From Pseudevernia furfuracea (taxonomy: Eukaryota; Ascomycota; Lecanoromycetes; Lecanorales; Parmeliaceae): a stretch of DNA of 64,000 bases. The DNA lies in contig JAIUPT010000029.1 in assembly GCA_022315425.1 (NCBI GenBank), forward strand, positions 310,001 to 374,000, written 5' to 3'. Positions 26,201 through 35,983 of the stretch are shown one piece after another. Each line of letters opens with the position of its first letter. The stretch's first letter is position 1. The notes under the pieces were generated by a model that saw only the letters and a list, made by a program, of their open reading frames with translations, searched no databases and had not been told where the DNA came from. The position numbers and the translations under genes were made by a program.

Positions 26201-27170
26201 CGATAATACGCATCCTTGAGATTCAATTTTGTGAATCTCTTGACTTCATTTAGACGATTTAGAGTCTCACTAATCAAAGACAAAGAATAACGATTTTTTA
26301 TCGTGACTTTGTTCAACTCTCGATAGTCGACACATAGTCGCAAGTCGTTATTCTTTTTTGATACGAAAAGAATAAGAGACTCTACTGAGCTCGTTGAATG
26401 CTGAATTCAGTCTTTCGCTAAGATATCGTCTAGATATGTTCTTAGTGTCGCTAACTCGATGTTAGATAGATTGTATAGTGAATCAAATAATGATTTCGCT
26501 ATAGTCTCAATGACATAATCACGTTCTTCGTATAACGAGAGTCGATCGACTTCTTCGATTGAAAATACGTCTTCGTATTCGCGCAACTTCTCTGACAATT
26601 TTGAGATAGCGTCTGCGACCTACGATTGTAATATGTTCGCTAAGACTTCGTTAATGTGATGTTTTCTTGCTGACGCATCAAAAATACCTATGATCATTAA
26701 AGTATACACTAACTTTTCTCTCTTCAATGCGTTAGCAAAATCTTAAGATGAGAGTATCTTATACGTATACGCATCGACATTAAAGCGTTAGATTCTCTTA
26801 ACAATGTCAATTACGATATCTTTATCTATTAATGCTGATAGTCTTAATATAAAGAGTGAATTATCTTCTTTTGCGATGATATAAAAGATATACGAACATC
26901 GCTTTATATAACTTTAACTATCTTATAACTCATAGTATACAAGATAAACGATATAACAAAAGATCGTATTGTTATTTATTCATTTGACACTTGACAAAGA
27001 CGCTTCGACTAATTCGAGATTATGTTCGAGGGCAAAGCGCTGATTAATCACATTAACTTCGATCTCGTTATTAAATTGTGTCGAAGTCGATATTAGAATT
27101 GCTTCTCGATCTTCTGTAATCACTTTCTCTAAGAAAATTATATTAAGTGTCGAAATAACTTCTTATTTTG
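23250..27170 (-). pseudogene. pol of family I copy 2
   Basis: The same domains as in copy 1: RT start at 26598 (EYEDVFSIEEVDRLS), a mutated YxDD box near 26,025, RNase H near 25,200-25,400, integrase to 23425 (RIYNVFYMSLL) and the chromodomain at about 23,410-23,250. Stops lie at Gln and Trp positions. The element is not autonomous. Confidence 0.85.
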
Positions 27171-27179
27171 CCCTCGTCG

Positions 27180-28433
27180 TTAAGAAGTCTTCGACGAGAG
27201 TCTTTCTTTTCTCGACGAAGATGACTCGACGATATAAGCATTAATGTTTTCAACGTTATCGATAGACACACGATTGACGTCGTCTGTCTTAGATTGTCGA
27301 TATTCGTTTACGTAATGTCTCTTCTTATAATAGTTATAATATTCGACTATCTTTAGATATTTCTTGCTTTTCGACGTTTTATCTCGAGATTTACCTTCGT
27401 TTAAGCGACGCGAAGTATTCGCTTTCTTATTCTTACGAGATTGCGTCGCTCGTTTATTATTATTGAATTTATTTTCTTTCTTATTTTCTTTGTTTCGTCT
27501 TTGATTCGTATTCGAGTCGATATCGTTTATGTTTCGTCTATTATATAATAAGCGTACGTTAACTCTCTTATTCGTATTCTTCAGACGAATAGTCTGAGCG
27601 ATAAGATCTTCTCGCGTCGAGACTATTTGTCTCGTGCGAGTGATATCGTCTTGAAGTTTCGAAAGAAGTCTCGTTATCAACGTCGCAACTCGTTGAATTT
27701 CGTTCGACGACGATAACTATATCTTAAGACTGAAAAGATAGATCTCAAATTGAATTACTAATTGAGATGATCTTTGTCGCGTATTCGTATAGATCATGTT
27801 TATCTTCAGCTATCGATTGATTAAATTCTATATTTTGTTAAGCAGAAAAGAGACGAAGTGATTTTAGCTTTCTATCTTGATCGGATTCTTTTCTCGTTCG
27901 TTATGTTACTGTTTCTTAAGATCTCTCGCTAGAAATTATATACATTAAACAATTTTATCGTGATCGTTTAGAAAATACGCTGAGACATTCATAAATGTAA
28001 CTTCGACGTCTCGTATTCAGTTACGATGCTCTCGTCTCGATTTGTCATGATAATCGTCAAGATTCTTTGATTTAACACTTCGTCGTTTTGTGACATGTGT
28101 TAATTTAATATCTAAATGACGTTTTGACCCTGCTCGAACATTAAAAGAATCACGACGAATATTCGACGTGTTCGATTCGATATCGTCTTGATCTCGTTCA
28201 CCTGACGATTTTCCTCGTTGAAGAACATTAATCTCTTCGTTGATGTTATTCAGTTATCGTCTTTTTAGTAGCTGATCTCGACGTTGAGTTGTCTAAGTCA
28301 ATCGCTCGTTTAAAGTTAGATCGATAACATCGTCTCTCGAAGCAGATATCGATTGTCTTTGACTCTCGAATTTCACGTTAGAGATATGATCTGATTCGTT
28401 TAGATTCACTGTCTGTGACTGTTCTTCAGACAT
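27180..28433 (-). pseudogene. gag of family I copy 2
   Basis: The start ATG is at 28433-28431 and reads MSEEQSQTVNLNESDH. The C-terminal 166 codons (27180-27680) remain open and are Lys/Asn/Arg-rich. Near 27,290-27,345 they contain a zinc knuckle in which all three Cys of the CCHC box read Tyr (EYYNYYKKRHYVNEYRQ), each explained by TGC to TAC. Two stops in the N-terminal part replace Gln or Trp. Confidence 0.8.
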
Positions 28434-28547
28434 GATATGCGAGTTGAATAAATCTGCTTCGTTTCTGATACGTTGCGATTGCGAGCGGATGATTGTTATT
28501 ATACTAAGTTCGGATCGCTATTTCTCGATGAGAAGAAGAGTTAGAAT

Positions 28548-28814
28548 TGTTAGACTAACTTATATAATATAGATATATATAGACAGACTAGGATTGTGTA
28601 GCAATGTGAACTTAGCGAAGATATATATATTGCGTATAGTATATCTAATAGTAAGACTAATTCTTAAGGAAGGAAAATGAGAAACTTCGAGACATGGTTC
28701 TCTTAAGCTTCTCACGTCAAGGATTCGCTTGATATGCGTATATCAAGCGATTCGGTTACGCTCGATAATCCTCGAACTCATACGACAGCTGTTCTCTTGA
28801 TTCCGCTGCTAACA
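28548..28814 (-). repeat. LTR, family I, 5' LTR of copy 2
   Basis: 267 bp, the less mutated LTR of this copy. Confidence 0.92.
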
Positions 28815-29177
28815 TTAGACGTGAATCACGTACGAAGTATAAAAACTGTATTTAGATCGTATAGTAATATGATTGATAATAAGAATATTATTAATAGAGA
28901 ATTATCTATTTAGAATTATAATACATATAGTAGAAGAAAGAACGCTAGTTCTAACAGAGAAGAAGTATCGAGTAGATGTTAAAATTTATGATTGTTACAC
29001 TTTTAACACGAAGACGTTAATGTTAATTTATGCTTGAGATACGCCTTCGTCGCGAGTCGTATTTTAAGTCTATATATACGTAGAAGCAATAAAAAGCAAT
29101 AATATTAGAGATCAAAATCTTTATATTAAAAAAAGATCATATAATCGCTGAATAACAAAGTTTAAAGTCTAAAAGAG

Positions 29178-29507
29178 CGAGCGTTATAGAAGACTCTCGC
29201 TGAAAATATTAAAAAAGAAGTTCGACTGCGATATCTGAAACAACATCGACAGCGAATGAGAAGAGACATCGATAAGCTCGATTATAAACGTATCAAGTGC
29301 GAGAATCGTGTTACGCATCGTGAGCGACCTGTGATCGATACGTCGCTCTGTCTAATCGACCTAATAAAGAATCGTGAGATCTATTCGAATTTATACGAAG
29401 TGAACTTAGAAATCATAAAGCAATAAAAGAACGTTTCTAAGATAATTAAGATTATTAACTTTCGCGCTTCGCTGCAGAGTGAGAGAAGACTAACGAGAGA
29501 TTTTTAA
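29178..29507 (+). pseudogene. Decayed coding frame, unidentified
   Basis: 110 codons in one frame with only two internal stops (TAG, TAA) that fit mutated Gln. The product would be strongly basic and helical (EVRLRYLKQHRQRMRRDID) with a CLIDLIKNREIYSNLYEV stretch. I do not recognise a family. Stop density is well below that of neighbouring frames. Confidence 0.35.
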
Positions 29508-30174
29508 ATATTCTTTAAGCGCTTACTTAAAGTAACGAAGATTAAATTTTTCTTGACGAAGTTAAGAGTAGCATTTAGAGAAAATAAGACTCTGTAGTAG
29601 TTCTAAGATGAATTATAAAATTGTTATAATAGAATTGTTGCTGCGAATTCTCATAAACGATAAGATTCGTCTTTACAACATAATTTCTAAATTGTATTTT
29701 AGATTTCTCGAATACTCTTTATTAGTCTTCTAGTTTTAACAAGAGTTAATAAATTAACTTCGTTCACTGATCGCGTATAGATTGTCGAGAGATGTCTTCA
29801 TTTCGAGCGATTGCTTCGTATACGTAGTGTTTTAGTCTTCGTGAAGTAATCGTTAATTAAATCGTAACGATATTAAAGAATTTATCGATATCGCTGAGAT
29901 CGTCGCGGTCTCTTGAGAATAAGAAATTCGCGGCAAGTCGTTTTTGCTTGATAAGAGTGCGTGCGATAGTCTAAGCAATAATAGATTTATCTATATCGAC
30001 TATACTATTTAATCAAAATATAATCTTTTGACATGTGTGAAGAGCGATATATAAAATTAATTAAATATTAGAGAGAGAAATAAAAAGCCTTCTTTGTTCT
30101 CATAGCGTTTCTCGAAAAATTCGATATTCGACGTTAAGAGATATCTTATTCTCCCCCTTCTTACGTCGAAATTC

Positions 30175-30948
30175 TTAGTCTATACTTATTTTTTTAATCG
30201 CTCTCTGTTTCGCGCGCATTAACTTATTCTTTCTCTTTTTATTGCTCTTCTCTACGATATTAGAGTTATCATTAATAGTCTTCTTTACTTGAGTTAATAT
30301 AGCTTTTCTTGCTTTATCTCTTTCTTTTATCTTAGTTAGCTTCTCTTTAAATTCTCTCTTATATCTTTTTTTCTTCACGATTTTCTTTTAAAGTTTATTA
30401 ATTATCTAATTCTTCTGCTTAAGTAGCTTTTTTAGCTTCTCTTCTCGCTTTTTAAACCTCTTAAGATTCTCTTTATCGTCTCTATAGATCGCGTTTATAT
30501 AGTCTTCGAACGCTTTTCGACACTGCTTATAAAGATTCTAAACTTTCGCTCGTATATTCTTAAGTTGAATTCGAAGTGATAAGATTTCGTACTCATGATT
30601 TCGAAGAGAGCTGCGAATATCTATAACTTCTTGAGAGTCTATTATTTCGATTATCGAGATAATAATAACGAATATTCTCGTTAAAACTTCGAATTTAATT
30701 AAAAATCTTGAAGATGTAAGTAGAGATATAGATTCGCTCGATCTCGACTTTATACTTCTCGTACGTAGCTTCGATAATATTCTCTTATTATTATTATCGA
30801 CTTTTTATAAATTTTGAAAAGTGCGAAAATTATATTTCTCTTTTCTCAAATTCAATACATCTCTTATAAGTCTATTAGCTTCTTCGAGTCGATACTCTTT
30901 TATAGCGTTTATGTCTTCTTCTTTCTTCTTAAAAGTCTCGAAGATTTA
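30175..30948 (-). pseudogene. Decayed coiled-coil protein, unidentified
   Basis: About 258 codons in one frame, with stops explained by mutated Gln. It is rich in Lys, Glu and Arg with coiled-coil character throughout (EYRLEEANRLIRDVLNLRKE, KKREEKLKKLLKQKN). The C-terminal 67 codons are fully open. It could be the tail of a transposon protein or a host gene; nothing in it is diagnostic. Confidence 0.35.
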
Positions 30949-32147
30949 TTTCTTATATCTATTACGAAGTAATATAATTTATTAATCGATTATAAGTATA
31001 AGAAGAATTTAATTATTTAAACGATATTTATAGTCTTGATATAACGAACGAGAGAAAATAGTCTCTGAAAAGATAACTTCTTATTTATCAAAGACATGCA
31101 TATACAGAGCAGACGAGTCAAGTCACGTATATTTAGCTGATTCGTGAAGCATTCGCTCGTCGCGCGAAATTAATAAAGTTAATTAATCGATAACAAAGAG
31201 CTATGTGTAATAAGAACACGTCGTATAGATTGTTAGATTCGTTCTTAACACGTCTAATGACTTCGCAGTACTACGTTGTTCGATTAACTCTTATCGAAAG
31301 TCATTAACACTCTTTTACTTGTAATTTCTCGATACGTAGAACTCGAGATCACGCAGTTAATCGAGTATTATTATCTTAATAAAGAGACGAAGAATTAGAC
31401 TTCTAGATTTAATCGACAAAGAACTTCTTGCTATATCTACGTCTGACGTATAATGCGTTAATTTAGTTAGCTGCTAATGAAATCGCGTTCACATATGAAT
31501 AGTTATTTTATCGAGTCACTTATATTATTTTCTCGTATCTTATATTCTTATTTGACTGTAGACGTCAAATGCTCGCGTCTTCACTGACAATCGAATCGCT
31601 TTAATATCTCTATTTTATTTAGAGCTCAAGACGTAAAAGAACGACTCGAAGACGTATTAATCGCTTACGTAGAATGTCAAAACGAAAGAATTCTAAGTAT
31701 TATATAATTATTTATAATTTCTATATCACTGTTTCAACGATTTTCTCGTCTTAATAAGTTTTGAATAGACAAATAAGATTAGCGTATCTTCTAAGTATTA
31801 ATAGATAATATTAACTTTAGAGATGATGCACATTCTTTGATAATCGACTTTTCGAAGTTAGATTTTCGCGAATTCAAGACTCTAGTTGATATCGAGAATT
31901 ATATGAACGACAAGGGTGTGATGCTTTACAATTATGATATCAAATATAATACTAAGAAATCGAATTCGATAGAGTTCGAGTTAATTATTAATAAATCAAG
32001 ATAGTTTATATGAAACGCGTTCTTCTTATATTCTTTATTCTGTTATTAATAAACTCTTTGCGTTTAAGTTGCGACAATAATAACATTGTTTACTCGTAGT
32101 TCTAACGATATTATAAAGTTATATTCTAAGAAAGAGAATATTATATC

Positions 32148-32329
32148 TGTTACGGTCGTACTCTATATCCCCTTGACATCGACTAGGCGCTAGACTCATT
32201 GAAGTCTAGTCTAGTCTTGGCGGAGATCCTGTCTTCTACATATACAGAGTCTCTCTTCTAAATAGTTCGATAGACTCTTTATTCTCGTCTACTCATATTT
32301 CTATAATTCTTTTAGATCTAATTCTGACA
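32148..32329 (+). repeat. 5' LTR of the BIR element (variant subfamily)
   Basis: 182 bp, TGTTACGG...CTGACA. Only its first 35 bases resemble the family II LTR. It has ACATATACA near 32,238. Confidence 0.75.
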
Positions 32330-32338
32330 TTATAAAGA
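32276..32338 (+). promoter_or_regulatory. Candidate self-priming pair of the variant LTR
   Basis: TCTTTAT at 32276-32282, about 35 bp after the TATA-like box, is complementary to ATAAAGA at 32332-32338, again two bases after the LTR end. Sequence differs from the family II pair but geometry is the same. Confidence 0.45.
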
Positions 32339-32797
32339 AACATCTATATTCTTCGTGATAACTCAAGCGAACAAGAACTCAGCTTGCTATATTCTTTTCA
32401 AGAATTCTTATTCGTTCGCAACTTTAGCAATTTCATCGCCTTCGGATTTCACATCACAATCACTTAAGAAACCACTCTGTTATCATACATTAAATTCTTA
32501 TCCTTATCTTGATTAAGCACGTCAGGAGAAAGAAAGTGTTACGCGATTCTTAACATCGAAATCTAGAATATTCTCAACATCACCATCTTTAACATCAAAG
32601 AACTCAATCTCAGCGGCAGAAAACCACATACCAAACTCGCCTGTCGCCTCCGTACATCAGATCCTTACTCTTGCCTTGGTCAAGCACGCCAGGAGAAAGA
32701 AAGTGCTCCGCTCCGTTTCGATTTCTACCCCAATTTCTACGAAAACTCCCTCCCTCCCACAAGTCGACCTCTTAACTGAGTAATCGATTCATCAATC

Positions 32798-33931
32798 ATG
32801 AAATCCTACCAAGAACGCCTCGACACGTTTACCTCTACGCCTTATCCCACTTCAACTTCATGACCTCATAAATCACCACGACTCGAACAGGTCGCTATGG
32901 CTGGATTCGAGTATATTGGAGATACATATTGACCGGATCATGTCAAATGTATCGCGTGTGATGCATAGCTTATGGATTGAGAATCAAACGATAAATCCCT
33001 CGTCGAGCATATACGTGTCTTATCATCGTGTTTATTCATTAAAGATATTCAAGAGAAGAAATCTCAAGAAGCTGCTGAGAAAGAAGCTCAAAAACCTACT
33101 CTCACATCACGAGACCTAGTCTTCTTTGATCTCTCCCTGCAATTCGACTTTTCGAAACTTCGCCTATATTATAACATTAACGAGTTCGCCGAGCACATTC
33201 TACAGTGTGCGGATTAGTATCGCCATGTCGATATCATAGAGTTGCTTCTCAAATGTCTTCGTGATCAGATATTTATATGAAGTTAGAGCATTCAGCTGAA
33301 AGATATAACTCTCGTCAAGTATATGAAGATTTTGACAGTTAAATTCAGAAAATCTTCGACGGCTGCATAAGAGACTTCAAAACTAGCTTCTCAAACAGCT
33401 TCGCAAATGTCTCAAGAATATCATAAATACACTATCTGCTCAGCATTATTCTCGTTCATCAGTCGACTATTAACTCATAGTCAAATAATCATCTGTAACA
33501 AGGTCTCTTGTAAGCACTGCGAGAGAATCTTCGAGTCAAAGAATTAGCTACATGAGCATCTTCGAAACGAATGTCAAAACTCGACTTCTTAAGATAAGAG
33601 CAAAGCGCCTCATAAATCTAGTCTATTATCACTCATTATCGCTGAGAGCACTACTTCTTCTGCTGAGTGCGTTACTTCTTTATCACTCTTAGCCTTATCT
33701 AAGTATCGAGCAGTCTCATCTTCATCGCCCATATACGAGACTGCATCAACAAACTATCTTATAATGACTGATCTCTATATGCGTTATTCACCTCTCAAAT
33801 CAGTCAAATTCTCAGAAATTCGTTATTCTCTTATTACTTGTTTTAGAATCGTTCTTTTCACACTCACAGTCAAGAATTTATATGAGAAGTTTTATGAGAA
33901 AGAGAATTCAGTTATTTCTGCAGTCAAATGA
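32798..33931 (+). pseudogene. BIR-domain plus C2HC zinc-finger protein, RIP-inactivated
   Basis: 378 codons stay in one frame from ATG 32798 to TGA 33929. Internal stops are TGA, TAG or TAA at places where Trp or Gln fits. Codons 6-80 match the baculoviral IAP repeat layout: R7..F11, a stop at codon 22 where the conserved Trp of WP is expected, MAGFEYIGD at 34-42, then zinc ligands C51-x2-C54-x16-H71-x6-C78, which is the canonical BIR spacing. A Lys/Glu coiled stretch follows (about 84-100). Codons 238-259 form a C2HC finger (C238, C241, F245, L251, H254, C259). Known fungal BIR proteins are Bir1/survivin homologues of the chromosomal passenger complex. Here the domain occupies the gag position of an LTR element. 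Role unknown; capture from a host gene is an inference. Confidence 0.75.
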
Positions 33932-34139
33932 ACCTCTGCTCATGGGTGCCAAATCGGGTTTAGCGCAGTCAAACCAGCATACGTTACAAAGACCTCGGCA
34001 ATCGACTTAATTTTGATCCCTCACAAGGGCGTCAAGACTCGTTTTTTTACTTAGACAAAAACGAGTACTCAGCGACTAAATTCTCAACAACAACATCATA
34101 TAACAACTATCTTCTTCGCCTCACTTCGAGCTATAGTCT

Positions 34140-34376
34140 ATGACTATCGACGTCGTCATAGCCGAAGATCCGAAGCGTGTTGTTAATAACGTCGTCGCTC
34201 TCGATGAATTTGACCTTATGAAGAAGACTACGTCAAAATCATTTGATATTGAATTAAGATTTAAGGTTCGAACGGTTCGAAAGACCTCAGTCAATCACAG
34301 GCCTTCATTTCTGAATTTCTTCTCCGATCGCAAATTCAATATCAGCTACTCACCCTACATCGAAAATTATTCTTGA
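34140..34376 (+). pseudogene. Small frame shared by the non-autonomous elements
   Basis: 78 codons (MTIDVVIAEDPKRVVNNVVALDEFD...). Shorter equivalents occur at about 16,746 in NA1 and at 50622 (minus) in the element at 49941, the latter ending after 36 codons (MATDDAIVEGPKRVIDDVV). An overlapping frame in the same DNA is also open in all three copies, so it is not clear which frame, if either, was translated. Confidence 0.3.
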
Positions 34377-34643
34377 CCATCATTTCTTCAATTCTTCATC
34401 AATGAAGGTCATTATAGAATCTCTATGACCGCGTGACGTCATGCTAGCGACATGACATCGTCAAGTCGTTATCAAATTAAGATCAACATTATCGTCGCAA
34501 GAAGAAAGCGAGCGCTAGAGTCAAAAGTTCTTTGTTTTTATGATTTTTCAGCGACCAAGTATACATGACGTTTGTTTTTTTTTCTTCTTCTTTTCTTCTT
34601 TTCTACAGCACTGGGGACCAGCGCTTCTCCGAGAGAGGGATAG

Positions 34644-34840
34644 TGTTACGAGCGTATTCTGTATCCCTTGACACCTCGTATCTTTGATATCTACGCTAGC
34701 CCTATTAGACTTAGCGTGTCTTGGCAGATTCACTTCGTCATACATATATGATCTCTCTCTTAGTTCATAGTAACTCCTCAGCTTGTTATCTTCGTTATAT
34801 ACTACACTACGATTATTATCATAGTACGATTCTTATAGTA
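34644..34840 (+). repeat. LTR at the right end of the BIR element
   Basis: 197 bp, matching the solo LTR at 53027-53223 along its full length with mostly transition differences. Confidence 0.8.
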
Positions 34841-34893
34841 TCTTTATCTACATCTTTGATCTTTTCGCGACTTACTTTATCTCTTATTTATCT

Positions 34894-35445
34894 TTAAGCG
34901 ATTTCGTATCTAACACGGATCGACTCTTCGGATTTCATAATGCTCTCTTCACATTCAATCTTATTCAGACTTATAATCTCTGTTATCTGACGCTTGACTT
35001 TCTCGTGCTCTTTTACTCTTCGAAACTCAAGACAATCTTCAACTATAGTTATATATAATTCGTATCGTACTGCGTCTGCTGCTGTGAAGTGAATATTTAT
35101 ATCAATCAAAGAGTCGTAAAGATAGATATAATAAATAACTAGATGCATCCGTAAAGCCTTCAGTAATGCTGTCTAATCGAAAGCGAAGTAGTGATATTTG
35201 ATTATTATCAAGTTCTTTTTCTTATTCATCACATCGAGAAGCTCGTCACATATTTCGATCTCGCTAACTCTCGCTGCGTGTGACTTCATCTCTTGATTTA
35301 GATTCGTACACACTCAGCAGATGATGTCTTCGTCTTTGCGAAAGTATAAAATCGTCTGAGTTAGACGGGGGACGAAATTACGACTTGTGATCAGACAGTG
35401 ATCACTCGAGACGCTGAAGAAGTTATTCTATAAGTTGATGATCAT
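34894..35445 (-). pseudogene. Decayed coding frame, unidentified
   Basis: 184 codons in one minus-strand frame, with three internal stops that fit Trp or Gln. The first half has Cys-rich words (DHCLITSRNF, KDEDIICxVCTNLNQEM) that might bind a metal. The second half is mixed (FTAADAVRYELYITIVEDC). The last 84 codons are fully open. The frame may continue leftwards to 34841, where an LTR interrupts it. I do not recognise the family. Confidence 0.4.
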
Positions 35446-35513
35446 CAACATCTTTATTTTCTGCGTCAGCAGAAAATCTAAATTAAATGCTTTGTTGAGC
35501 GCGGAAAATCTCA

Positions 35514-35983
35514 TTTGACTCGGGAATCGAAGTTCTGCTCGATTTTTATAAGGTAATAAATGAAGACAAAGCAGAAGAATCGTATTATTACGACTCTCAC
35601 TTTTCGATATCTTCGTATAGTATTTATAAGAAAAGATCGAGATTTGATCTCGAGAAGAGAAGTGTCAAGAATAAGAGAAAGCAGACTTTTACTAAGCTGG
35701 TCTAATATAGAGGAACTATGTTTAGTGCCTAGTAGATTGAGATATAGTGAGTGAGGGTTATATGAGTTGAGCACGAAGCTTCTATCTACTGGAAATGAGC
35801 TTCGTTATATGAACATAGGAATTGGATGCTCACCAGGCTCGTCCTGGCTCGTCTGGCGTGAGCCTGGCGAGCAGAGTTAGCCTTAGCTTGGCTCGCTCTG
35901 GCTCGCCATCATGCAGCGCAGTGAGGCGGGTGAGTCGTCACGTGTTTGCCAAGACTCCGGCCCGATGGCCCAGGGTCGTAACA
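35514..35983 (-). repeat. Candidate solo LTR or LTR fragment with an unmutated GC-rich end
   Basis: Read on the minus strand it begins TGTTACGACCCTGGGCC at 35983, like the other LTRs here. The first 160 bp (35821-35983) are GC-rich with no sign of RIP; the rest is AT-rich. Forty bases at its left end recur at about 37868-37906. The 3' boundary and target duplication are not clear (CGCAT on the right, CTCAT at the most likely left end). Confidence 0.4.

Larger units (their letters stand above)
21235..28814 (-). mobile_element. Ty3/gypsy chromovirus, family I, copy 2 (full length)
   Basis: A 7580-bp element with 267-bp LTRs at 21235-21501 and 28548-28814. It has perfect target duplications TTAGA (21230-21234 and 28815-28819). 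Gene order and length match copy 1. It keeps some codons that copy 1 lost (for example Gln at the fifth gag codon) and loses others, so the two copies were mutated independently. Confidence 0.95.
28820..32147. other. AT-rich stretch with decayed coding frames
   Basis: No intact gene. Two single-frame coding remnants are listed separately (29178 and 30175). The remainder shows no repeat shared with other parts of the window. Confidence 0.45.
32148..34840 (+). mobile_element. LTR element carrying a BIR and zinc-finger ORF
   Basis: The left LTR (32148-32329) and the right LTR (34644-34840) both begin TGTTACG but belong to different subfamilies. The right one matches the solo LTR at 53027. The interior has a leader, the BIR/zinc-finger frame (32798-33931) and a 3' tail from about 33,955 shared with NA1 and the element at 49941. 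A purine tract (GAGAGAGGGA) precedes the right LTR. No RT or integrase is present, so it would need enzymes from another element. The flanks ATATC and TCTTT do not form a target duplication. It may be a recombinant or two overlapping insertions. Confidence 0.7.
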
